From assembly GCA_030637065.1 (NCBI GenBank), contig DAOVVQ010000048.1, positions 1-17,545 on the forward strand: 17,545 nt of DNA, in the 5' to 3' direction. This stretch comes from Planctomycetota bacterium. Its GTDB lineage: Bacteria; Planctomycetota; Phycisphaerae; Sedimentisphaerales; Anaerohalosphaeraceae. The notes below the pieces were generated by a model. It was not told where the DNA came from. It searched no databases and worked only from the letters and a program-made list of their open reading frames with translations. Positions 1 through 7,450 of this stretch are shown in pieces; positions within the stretch are counted from its first letter, which is position 1, and every line of letters starts with the position of its first letter. A program made the position numbers and the translations under genes.

Positions 1-234
1 AACGTCGAAATAGGTGTGGACATAAGACTGCCTGCGGGGAGTTACCTGCATAACCGGCGCGAGTGTCTTGCCGGGCCTCCATGGCCTGAAGGTATAATGC
101 TCCTTGCTGGAAAAGGTGTTCGTAAGGTGCCTGATGGGCTTGATAATGTTTTTTTCACTTGTTGCCGGCTTGTTGGCAGCACAACCAGACAGTACCGCAA
201 CACCAAGGCATTTCAGTACTTCCCGTCGTTTCAT
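1..234 (-). CDS. Putative lipoprotein of unknown function, N-terminal part only
   Basis: A minus-strand reading frame starts with ATG at 234 and stays open for 78 codons to the window edge, so only the N-terminus is seen. A GGGGAG ribosome binding site lies 6 bases upstream (241-246). The protein begins with a twin-arginine-like MKRREVLK and a short hydrophobic stretch ending in LSGC, which fits a lipobox with Cys18 as the lipidated residue. The protein is therefore probably exported and membrane-anchored. The following residues (about 45-78, including HYTFRPW and SYVHTYFDV) match no family I can name with confidence. A beta-propeller enzyme or binding protein of a glycan locus is a guess. 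It lies downstream of the AraC gene on the same strand, across a 241-base gap that probably carries its own promoter. I saw no clear terminator in that gap. Confidence 0.72.
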   Translation of the reverse strand, partial: MKRREVLKCLGVAVLSGCAANKPATSEKNIIKPIRHLTNTFSSKEHYTFRPWRPGKTLAPVMQVTPRRQSYVHTYFDV

Positions 235-475
235 GTTTTTCTCCCCGTCTAAGATCCGATTATTGCAGCATGTCACGTTTTGAAAAAATGCTTACATATC
301 AAAGAGTGTCCATAATCATCACACATCATGCTGACCGCTGCAAGGACAAGTTTGGAATTGCCATGTATCCTAAACAGGAGATACAGACATGATTTGGCTG
401 CAATTTCGTAAAAAGATCCAGCTTACATTTCATCACAACAAAATGAGCGGTACTGCCAGGAGAGGTGTGCGAAGA

Positions 476-1396
476 TCACTTTTTGCGGTATTTATTTCTG
501 AACTGGCTTGGTGTGATTTTTTCCAGTTGCCTGAAAACTTTTCCCAGTCGAACTGCTCCTGAAAAACCGACTGCTAACGCAACGTGTTCGATCGGCAGCT
601 TTGTCTCTTCAAGCAAATGCTTGGCCCGTCCGATCCTGCAACGAGTGATTTCCTGGCCGAGAGTTCTTCCAAATGCTTTGCGAAATCGCCTTTCCAAAGT
701 CCGCCGCGTAATGCATAGTTGTTCGGCCATGCTATCGACTGTATTGACGCGATAGCTATGGCTCCATATCAGGCGCATGGCGTTTGCCGCCAGTTTATCT
801 TCGACGTCATATTTGGCCTGTAGTTTAAGGGCATCCTGGCGAACGGGTTTTTCCCTGGCGGATTCGAGGATTACCGCGAGAATCTCCATTGCTATAGCTG
901 CCAGAACACGCGAGTTTTCCGCGGGGTGTTTACGGACGGTGGATAATATCCGCTCGTAGAGAGGCAAAATTATCTCGGATTTGTTGACAGGCAATATGGC
1001 CTTGCGAAGTGCAATATGTCTTCGCTGCATGAGCCGATAGAGGTATTCGCCGTTCCAACTGATCCAATGCTCCTTCCAGCCGGTATCCGGCTGGGGTTTG
1101 TAGCGGTGCCACTGGCCCGGGAACAGAAGGATAGCCTGGCCCGCATCGACCTTGACCTGGCCCATTTCGCCCGACTCAAAAATGCCACAGCCTCTTGAGA
1201 TATAGACGATCTGGTATTCCGGAAGCACGCGACCCTTTTCCCATGTGAAATCGTACGTGCCGGGATGGCCCTTTGCCGGATATTCGTCATCAGGCAGGAT
1301 ATCGGCAACGCCTGCACCGGTCAGGTACAAATCCCATTCGATATTCGATTTGCTGATCGGCAGATATTGAAAATAATTTTCGCCCATATACGACAC
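476..1396 (-). CDS. AraC/XylR-family transcriptional regulator
   Basis: A 306-residue sugar-responsive regulator. Residues about 45-125 form an AraC-type cupin sensor, including a VDAGQAILLFPGQWHRY segment typical of these pockets. Residues about 205-306 carry the paired helix-turn-helix domain: helix-turn-helix 1 around MAEQLCITRRTLERRFRKAF, and helix-turn-helix 2 around HVALAVGFSGAVRLGKVFRQ, ending with the usual ITPSQFRNKYR tail. The length is normal for the family. The start is uncertain. GTG at 1396 gives 306 residues and ATG at 1387 gives 303, and neither has a clear Shine-Dalgarno sequence. It is transcribed away from the sulfatase-rhamnosidase-rhaA operon, and two direct repeats that suit an AraC protein lie between the two promoters. 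It is therefore most likely the activator of that operon. The ligand is inferred to be rhamnose or a related sugar. I give no gene symbol because RhaS/RhaR orthology cannot be shown. Confidence 0.96.
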   Translation of the reverse strand: MSYMGENYFQYLPISKSNIEWDLYLTGAGVADILPDDEYPAKGHPGTYDFTWEKGRVLPEYQIVYISRGCGIFESGEMGQVKVDAGQAILLFPGQWHRYKPQPDTGWKEHWISWNGEYLYRLMQRRHIALRKAILPVNKSEIILPLYERILSTVRKHPAENSRVLAAIAMEILAVILESAREKPVRQDALKLQAKYDVEDKLAANAMRLIWSHSYRVNTVDSMAEQLCITRRTLERRFRKAFGRTLGQEITRCRIGRAKHLLEETKLPIEHVALAVGFSGAVRLGKVFRQLEKITPSQFRNKYRKK

Positions 1397-1439
1397 CGGT
1401 AAGAATTCGCTAATTTATCGCTAATTGAGGCATAACTGA

Positions 1440-1469
1440 AGTATAGGCTTGTCTTTAACAGCCTGTCAA
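1440..1469 (-). promoter_or_regulatory. Sigma-70-like promoter of the AraC-family gene
   Basis: Read on the minus strand, a perfect -35 box TTGACA (1469-1464) is followed by an 18-bp spacer and a -10 box TATACT (1445-1440). Transcription would start near 1433, leaving a leader of about 37 to 46 nt before the GTG or ATG start. The boxes are seen directly; promoter activity is inferred. Confidence 0.7.
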
Positions 1470-1494
1470 GAATGATATTAGCTTTATTACATCA

Positions 1495-1527
1495 TGTCGC
1501 AAAATGACTATATTTTGTCGCAAAATG
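1495..1527 (+). promoter_or_regulatory. Probable AraC-type operator: two 12-bp direct repeats 21 bp apart
   Basis: TGTCGCAAAATG occurs at 1495-1506 and again, identically, at 1516-1527. The start-to-start distance is 21 bp, two turns of the helix. This is the spacing of tandem half-sites bound by AraC-family dimers such as at araI1-araI2. The downstream repeat ends 3 bp before the -35 box of the rightward promoter, the position used by activators that touch sigma factor. The repeats are seen in the sequence; binding by the product of the adjacent gene is inferred. Confidence 0.75.
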
Positions 1528-1530
1528 GCA

Positions 1531-1558
1531 TTGTTATAAAAAACCAACATGGTATAAT
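1531..1558 (+). promoter_or_regulatory. Promoter of the sulfatase-rhamnosidase-rhaA-permease operon
   Basis: A perfect -10 box TATAAT (1553-1558) follows a weak -35 TTGTTA (1531-1536) after 16 bp. A poor -35 next to a good -10 is usual for a promoter that needs an activator. The tandem repeats sit immediately upstream. The predicted start near 1565 leaves a leader of about 140 nt before the ATG at 1707. That leader contains GTTTGTCAA twice (1564-1572 and 1634-1642). I see no clear riboswitch or terminator in it. Confidence 0.65.
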
Positions 1559-1706
1559 CCAATGTTTGTCAAAATATGTCAATCTCAACGAAAGGGTATC
1601 TGAATCACGGAAAGAAACATTCCTTACAGGACAGTTTGTCAATTTTCGGCAGAATTTTCACTGACGGCCTCCTAACAAAAACAGAACTTGAATAAGGATT
1701 CGACAA

Positions 1707-3212
1707 ATGAAAATGAACAGACGTGATTTCGTAAAAATAGCAGGTGCAGCGGCAAGCGCCTCGCTGATACCAGGTCAGCTTTCTGCCCGCCAGGCGAAAC
1801 CGGGAAAAAGGCCCAATGTTTTATTTGTTCTGGTGGACGACCAGCGTAATGACACGTTAGGCTGTGCGGGACATCCGTTTATCAAGACTCCCAATATAGA
1901 CGGGCTTGCTCAAAACGGCGTTCGATTTGAAAATATGTTCGTTACGACTTCTATCTGTATGGCTAATCGTGCGTGTATCTTTACCGGCATGACGGAACGC
2001 AGCCACGGGTATACGGGCGGAGGCAGCAATCCGCCGGTTATGGAAAAAGATATTGATACCAGTTTTCCCACTCTTCTTCGCCAGGCGGGCTACAGGACGG
2101 GCTTTTTCGGCAAGCAGCATGTAAAATTCGCCGAAGGTGACGGTGCTCTCGATAGAATGTTCGATTCGCATGAGGTCATCTGGCGTCATCCGTATTTCAA
2201 AGATCAGCCGGATGGTTCAAAGCGCCACTGCGCTGAGTTGATAGGGGATAAGTCCATCGACTTTTTGGATTCCCAGACAGACAGCCAACCGTTTTGCCTG
2301 TATATGAGTTTTAATATATCACATGCAGAGGATGGCGATAAACGCCCGGGGATCGGTCATTTTCCCTGGCCCAAAAAGGAGGATGGTTTGTACGAAGATA
2401 TCGAACCTCCCGAGCCTGATCTTTCAGATCCTGAGTATTTCGACTGTCAGCCGGATTTCATGAAAGAATCCATGAACCGCCAGAGATATTTCTGGCGATG
2501 GGATACGCCTGAAAAATATAAAACCAACATGCGGGCCTATTGGCGAATGCTTACAGGTATGGACCGCATCGTAGGGCGGGTACAAAAAAAGCTGGAAGAG
2601 AAAGGAATGGCTGACGATACGATCGTGATCTATACCGGCGACAACGGTTATTATATGGGCAACCGAGGATTTGCCGGGAAATGGTCGCATTTCGAAGAGT
2701 CTCTGCGTGTGCCGCTGATAATTTACGATCCCCGTCTGCCCAAAAACAAAAGAAACCGCGTCGTCGATCCGATGGCGATCAGCCTGGATATTACCGCTAC
2801 GATCCTTGACGTATGCGGTATTGACGTTCCATCCAAATATCAGGGCAGGAGCCTGGTTTCTGTACTCAGCGGAAAGACTCCGCGTAACTGGCGGAAAGAC
2901 TATTACTGTGAACACCACATGGACAACGCCTCAATCCCTAAATGGTATGGCGTTCGGGGACAGAGATATACTTACGCTAATTATTATGAGGAGAATGCCG
3001 AGCTTCTGTACGACCTGGAAACCGATCCTACCCAGTTAAACGATCTGGCTGGGGACCCGGAATATAAATCCATCCTTGAAAAAATGCGAAAACGAAGCCA
3101 AGAGTACGTAAAAATGTACACCCGACCGGAGATCGAGAAAGCTAAAAGAGAATGGGAATTGAGGAGTAAAGCAGCACCAAAGAGACCTGTACAAAAAAGG
3201 AATTCTAAGTGA
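1707..3212 (+). CDS. Exported sulfatase (S1 family), Tat signal, CMANR maturation motif
   Basis: A 501-residue type I sulfatase that hydrolyses a sulfate ester, probably on a glycan. The N-terminus has a twin-arginine signal (NRRDFVK, then a hydrophobic stretch to about residue 27). Metal ligands Asp44-Asp45 (VLVDDQ) and Asp312-Asn313 (TGDNGYYMG) are present, with Lys136/His138 (GKQH) and Lys325 (GKWSHFEES) as expected sulfate contacts. The formylglycine motif is CMANR with Cys84. It fits the general C-x-(P/A)-x-R rule but has Ala where Pro is commonest. The tail after about residue 470 is basic and of unknown role. An AAGGA ribosome binding site lies 8 bases before ATG 1707. This is the first gene of the operon and overlaps the rhamnosidase gene by 4 bases, so it probably acts on the same rhamnose-containing glycan. 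The SulfAtlas subfamily and the sulfated position cannot be assigned by eye. Confidence 0.96.
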   Translation: MKMNRRDFVKIAGAAASASLIPGQLSARQAKPGKRPNVLFVLVDDQRNDTLGCAGHPFIKTPNIDGLAQNGVRFENMFVTTSICMANRACIFTGMTERSHGYTGGGSNPPVMEKDIDTSFPTLLRQAGYRTGFFGKQHVKFAEGDGALDRMFDSHEVIWRHPYFKDQPDGSKRHCAELIGDKSIDFLDSQTDSQPFCLYMSFNISHAEDGDKRPGIGHFPWPKKEDGLYEDIEPPEPDLSDPEYFDCQPDFMKESMNRQRYFWRWDTPEKYKTNMRAYWRMLTGMDRIVGRVQKKLEEKGMADDTIVIYTGDNGYYMGNRGFAGKWSHFEESLRVPLIIYDPRLPKNKRNRVVDPMAISLDITATILDVCGIDVPSKYQGRSLVSVLSGKTPRNWRKDYYCEHHMDNASIPKWYGVRGQRYTYANYYEENAELLYDLETDPTQLNDLAGDPEYKSILEKMRKRSQEYVKMYTRPEIEKAKREWELRSKAAPKRPVQKRNSK

Positions 3213-6130
3213 GGTTTAACAGAATATTTATAATTTCACTTCTGCTTGCAGCTGTTTGTTCGTCTCAGGCTTCGCCGGAGTATTCGACACTTGAAAAAAA
3301 TAATGAGATAGGGCAGAGATTCCAGGCTATCACGCAGAGTAGCAAAGGTCTGAAAGTCGATCGGCTTCGCTGCGAGTATCTTGAGAATCCTTTGGGTATC
3401 GATGAGATCGAACCCAGGCTTAGCTGGATAGTGACCTCGGAGGCGAGAGGCCAAAAGCAGACGGCTTATCAAATCCGCGCAGCTTCCAGTCTCGAAATGC
3501 TCCTTTCCGGTAACGCAGACCTCTGGGACAGCGGCAGAATTTCCAGCGATGAGACGGTTAATATTGTCTATAATGGAAAACGTCTTATTTCGAGGCAGGA
3601 TTGTTACTGGCAGGTCAGGGTTTGGGATAAGGATTCGACGGCCTCCGCATGGAGCACTCCTGCCAGATGGAGTATGGGGCTGGTTGATAAAGACCACTGG
3701 GAATCGGAGTGGATAAGCTTCAAAGATGAAACACCTCTGACCGCCTCACGTCAAAAGGTTGTTTTGCCGCCTGCTCGATATTATCGCAAAGAGTTCGACG
3801 CGGGAAAACAAATAAGACGAGCAACTATCTATGCGACCGCTTTGGGTATCTATGAACTTAGTCTCAACGGCGAAAAGATCAGTGACCGGATGTTCACGCC
3901 GGGCTGGTCGGACTACCGAAAGCGGGTTTACTATAATACGTTCGATGTGACGAAGTTGGTTCAGCGGGGCGGTAATGCTCTCGGTGCTATTGTTGCGGAC
4001 GGCTGGTACAGCGGCTATGTCGGTTTCGGCCTGCTGGTCGGTTACGGGCCAAACAGATGCGGTAGATATTTTTATGGCAAGACTCCCGCCCTTCGTTTGC
4101 AACTCGAGGTCGAATATGCCGACGGCAGCGTGGAGATGGTCACAACCGACTGCTCATGGAAGACCTCAACAGGGCCTATCCTGGAAGCTGATATGCTCAT
4201 GGGTGAGGTTTACGATGCTCGTCTTGAAAAGTCTGGTTGGGATATAAAAGGCTTTGATGACAGCAAGTGGGATAATGTGATCAAGGCTCAAGAAAACGGC
4301 GGCACAACAGCTCAATATTACGACAAAGGTGGCCAGCGTCAGGTCGAACTTGGATTTATCGAACCGAAAATTCTGCAGGCGTATTCTTCGGTGCCGGTCC
4401 GCCCTATGGAAAGCATTAAGCCTGTTGGGATCACCGAGCCGGAACCGGGCGTTTATATCTTTAATATGGGGCAGAATTTTTCCGGCATCGTTGAACTGAA
4501 GGTCAAAGGTAAAAAAGGCCGGCGTATACAATTGCGTCACGGTGAAATGCTCCATACAGATGGACAGCTTATGACCGAAAATCTGCGAAAGGCACGCGCC
4601 ACCGATGTATATATCCTAAAAGGTGATCCCGACCACGAGACATGGCAGCCAAAGTTTACTTATCATGGTTTTCAATATGTAGAGGTAACGGGTCTTAGCG
4701 AAAGGCCCACGCTCGATACGATCACGGGTATTGTTATTGGTTCCGACATCCCGCTGACAAGTTCATTTGAGTGTTCTGATGCTATGGTTAATCAACTGTT
4801 CAGCAATATTGTCTGGACACAGCGGGCGAATTTTTTCGAGGTTCCGACCGACTGCCCGCAGCGGGATGAGCGGCTTGGATGGACCGGTGATGCGCAGATA
4901 TATGTGCGTGCAGCGACCTACAACGCGGATGTGGCGGCGTTCTTTACTAAGTGGGAACACGACCTGGTCGAGTCTCAGCGCGAAAACGGCGCTTATCCCG
5001 CTTATGCTCCGTTTCCCATGCAGCATGGTAATCGCGGTAAGGCTTATGGCTCGGCGTGGATGGATGCCGGGATCATCTGCCCGTATATGATTTATAAAGT
5101 CTATGGCGATAAGCGGATCATCGAGCGGAACTATGGATCAATGACGCGATTTATGGATTTTCGCCGAAGTATGTCACCGGATTTTCAGGGTGTGTTAATC
5201 GGCAATGACTGGGGTGATTGGCTGGCGTTGAATAAGACGCCAATTGAGTATATCGATGCCGTGTATTTTGCTTATTCATCTAAATTGATGGCTGAGATGG
5301 CTCGGGCGATCGGTAAAAACGAGGATGCAAGGAAATATGAGGACTGGCTAAAGCAGATCAAAACGTTTTTCAATAAGAACTATGTAAACGAAGATGGCAG
5401 CCTTGCCGTCAATACGCAGACCGCTTATGCGACGGCATTGTTCGTTGGGATGCTGGGGCTGGAGAAGCGACCGCTTGCCAGCGATCATTTAGCCAGGCTG
5501 ATCGAGCAAAATGACCATCTGATGAGCACCGGCTTTATAGGTACGCGGCCTTTGCTGCCGGTTTTAACTGCTGCTGGCCACCATGACCTTGCCGTGCGAT
5601 TGCTGCAAAGCCGGAAGTATCCATCATGGGGATATGAAGTTGAAAACGGCGCCACCAGCATTTGGGAGCGATGGAACAGCTTTACGAAAGACAAGGGCTT
5701 TATGAATGCCGGCATGAATTCATTCAGTCATTATTCCTTCGGAGCCGTCTGCGAATGGATGTTTCAATCTTTAGCCGGTATTGATACCGAGGGGCCGGGT
5801 TATAAGCGGATCATCTTTAGGCCGGGCCCTCCATCGGCTGGGAGCAATCCCGAAAATAAACCTATCGATTGGGTCAAAGCCGGATATAATTCGGTCCGCG
5901 GCAGGATCGAAAGCAGTTGGAAGCAGACGCCCAGCCGATTCGAGCATAAAGTGACAATTCCCGCAAATACTACGGGAATACTGCACCTTCCGGCCAAAAG
6001 AGCAGGTGACGTAACAGAAAACAGGCAAAAACTGGACAGCGTCGAAGGTATCAGAGTTTTAGGCCAAAAAAATGGCCTGGTGCAGATTGAACTGGCATCA
6101 GGCACGTATCACTTCGTTTCAGAAAATTAA
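3209..6130 (+). CDS. Exported alpha-L-rhamnosidase, GH78 family
   Basis: A 973-residue enzyme that removes terminal alpha-L-rhamnose by inversion. It starts at GTG 3209, inside the sulfatase stop (GTGA overlap), with AAAGGAA about 7 bases upstream. A Sec signal peptide (about 1-22, MRFNRIFIISLLLAAVCSSQA) is followed by an N-terminal beta-sandwich (about 48-165). Next come a rhamnosidase N domain (about 185-365, containing ADGWYSGYVGFG) and another beta domain (about 395-515). The (alpha/alpha)6 catalytic barrel covers about 515-865 and a C-terminal beta domain about 866-973. The conserved CPQRDERLGWTGD segment supplies the expected general acid Glu554 and Asp561. GATSIWERWNS supplies the expected base Glu820. 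Length and domain order are normal for GH78. It sits between a sulfatase and rhaA, so it feeds rhamnose to the isomerase. It may need prior desulfation of its substrate; that is inference. Confidence 0.96.
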   Translation: MRFNRIFIISLLLAAVCSSQASPEYSTLEKNNEIGQRFQAITQSSKGLKVDRLRCEYLENPLGIDEIEPRLSWIVTSEARGQKQTAYQIRAASSLEMLLSGNADLWDSGRISSDETVNIVYNGKRLISRQDCYWQVRVWDKDSTASAWSTPARWSMGLVDKDHWESEWISFKDETPLTASRQKVVLPPARYYRKEFDAGKQIRRATIYATALGIYELSLNGEKISDRMFTPGWSDYRKRVYYNTFDVTKLVQRGGNALGAIVADGWYSGYVGFGLLVGYGPNRCGRYFYGKTPALRLQLEVEYADGSVEMVTTDCSWKTSTGPILEADMLMGEVYDARLEKSGWDIKGFDDSKWDNVIKAQENGGTTAQYYDKGGQRQVELGFIEPKILQAYSSVPVRPMESIKPVGITEPEPGVYIFNMGQNFSGIVELKVKGKKGRRIQLRHGEMLHTDGQLMTENLRKARATDVYILKGDPDHETWQPKFTYHGFQYVEVTGLSERPTLDTITGIVIGSDIPLTSSFECSDAMVNQLFSNIVWTQRANFFEVPTDCPQRDERLGWTGDAQIYVRAATYNADVAAFFTKWEHDLVESQRENGAYPAYAPFPMQHGNRGKAYGSAWMDAGIICPYMIYKVYGDKRIIERNYGSMTRFMDFRRSMSPDFQGVLIGNDWGDWLALNKTPIEYIDAVYFAYSSKLMAEMARAIGKNEDARKYEDWLKQIKTFFNKNYVNEDGSLAVNTQTAYATALFVGMLGLEKRPLASDHLARLIEQNDHLMSTGFIGTRPLLPVLTAAGHHDLAVRLLQSRKYPSWGYEVENGATSIWERWNSFTKDKGFMNAGMNSFSHYSFGAVCEWMFQSLAGIDTEGPGYKRIIFRPGPPSAGSNPENKPIDWVKAGYNSVRGRIESSWKQTPSRFEHKVTIPANTTGILHLPAKRAGDVTENRQKLDSVEGIRVLGQKNGLVQIELASGTYHFVSEN

Positions 6131-6145
6131 GGGGAGATTATTTCT

Positions 6146-7417
6146 ATGAGTAATGAAAAAAGGGTGGAAAACGCCTATGAAATAGCCAAAGATCGATATT
6201 CGCAAATGGGCGTAGATGTCGATCGGGCAATGGAGCGACTCGCCGATATCGCGGTTTCGATCCACTGCTGGCAGGGAGATGATGTTGGCGGCTTTGAAAG
6301 GGCTGGGGCCTCTCTTGAAGGGGGTGGTATTCAGGCGACGGGTAATTATCCGGGCAAGGCGAGAACGATCGATGAGCTTAGAAGCGACCTGGATAAAGCA
6401 CTCGAGATGATCCCGGGAAGTCACAGGCTTAATCTTCATGCAAGTTACCTCGATAATGGCGGAACGCATGTCGAGCGGGACCAGATAGAGATCAAGCATT
6501 TCCAGAGCTGGATCGACTGGTGCAAACAAAATAAATTGGGGATGGATTTTAATCCGTCCTGTTTTTCGCATCCGAAGGCTGCTGACGGTTTCACGCTTAG
6601 CAGCATTGACGATGGAATTCGCAATTTCTGGATCGATCACGGGATAGCGTGCAGAAAGATAGCGGAAGAAATGGGGCGTCAGTTAGGCACACCGAGCGTG
6701 GTCAACTTCTGGATCCCGGATGGATATAAGGATATCCCCGTTGACAGGAAAGCGCCGAGGGAGAGACTGGCGAATTCACTTGATACGATATTTGCTGAAA
6801 AGATCGATCCGAAGTTCGAGCTTGATGCGGTTGAATCGAAACTGTTCGGAATAGGCTCCGAAAGCTACGTAACCGGCTCACATGAATTTTATATGGGTTA
6901 TGCGGTTTCGCGTGGAAAGCTGTTATGTCTCGATGCCGGCCATTACCATCCGACGGAGGTTATCTCGGATAAGCTCTCTTCGGTACTGACATTTCTGGAT
7001 GAGATACTTTTGCATGTAAGCCGTCCGGTTCGCTGGGACAGCGATCACGTGGTGATATTAGACGATGAACTTCGGGCGATCGCCCAGCAGATCGTTCGCG
7101 GGGATTATCTGGACCGGGTTCATATCGGTCTAGACTTCTTCGATGCGAGTATTAATCGTGTGGCCGCCTGGGTGATCGGCACGAGGTGTATGATAAAGGC
7201 GCTTTTGTTAGCGTTGCTCGAGCCGGTGGAGAAAATGAAGCAGATCGAAAATGATGGCGACTATACCTCTCGCCTTGCACTATTCGAGGAATTAAAGACG
7301 ATGCCTTTCGGCGCTGTCTGGGACCATTATTGTGTCAAAAAGGATGTTCCGCAAGAGGCCGATTGGCTAAAAGCCGTCAAACAATACGAGAAGGATGTTC
7401 TTGGCAAAAGAGCGTAA
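6146..7417 (+). CDS. rhaA: L-rhamnose isomerase
   Basis: A cytoplasmic isomerase (EC 5.3.1.14) that converts L-rhamnose to L-rhamnulose, the first step of phosphorylative rhamnose breakdown. The 423 residues match the Escherichia coli enzyme (419) along the whole length as I recall it, including HCWQGDDV, GGIQATGNYPGKAR, LDFNPSCFSHP-like and HVSRPVRWDSDHVV segments. The six metal ligands are all present at a constant offset of 4 from E. coli numbering: Glu230, Asp263, His290, Asp298, Asp300 and Asp330. There is no signal peptide. A strong GGGGAG ribosome binding site lies 9 bases before ATG 6146, only 15 bases after the rhamnosidase stop. The gene is therefore cotranscribed with the sulfatase, rhamnosidase and permease genes. 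No rhamnulose kinase or aldolase gene is present in the window. Confidence 0.98.
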   Translation: MSNEKRVENAYEIAKDRYSQMGVDVDRAMERLADIAVSIHCWQGDDVGGFERAGASLEGGGIQATGNYPGKARTIDELRSDLDKALEMIPGSHRLNLHASYLDNGGTHVERDQIEIKHFQSWIDWCKQNKLGMDFNPSCFSHPKAADGFTLSSIDDGIRNFWIDHGIACRKIAEEMGRQLGTPSVVNFWIPDGYKDIPVDRKAPRERLANSLDTIFAEKIDPKFELDAVESKLFGIGSESYVTGSHEFYMGYAVSRGKLLCLDAGHYHPTEVISDKLSSVLTFLDEILLHVSRPVRWDSDHVVILDDELRAIAQQIVRGDYLDRVHIGLDFFDASINRVAAWVIGTRCMIKALLLALLEPVEKMKQIENDGDYTSRLALFEELKTMPFGAVWDHYCVKKDVPQEADWLKAVKQYEKDVLGKRA

Positions 7418-7450
7418 AACCTGAATGTGACTTTTTTAAGGATTATTGAA

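Noticed and set aside
16..252. A plus-strand 78-codon ORF at the left edge
   Set aside because: The opposite strand gives a lipoprotein signal with a good ribosome binding site, so the plus-strand frame is its shadow.
1559..1706. Riboswitch in the operon leader
   Set aside because: Only a repeated GTTTGTCAA (1564-1572, 1634-1642) was found; no known aptamer pattern or hairpin followed by a T-run was seen.
7427..7450. Upstream GTG start for the permease
   Set aside because: The AAGGA site is placed for ATG 7451 and would lie inside the coding region if GTG 7427 were used.
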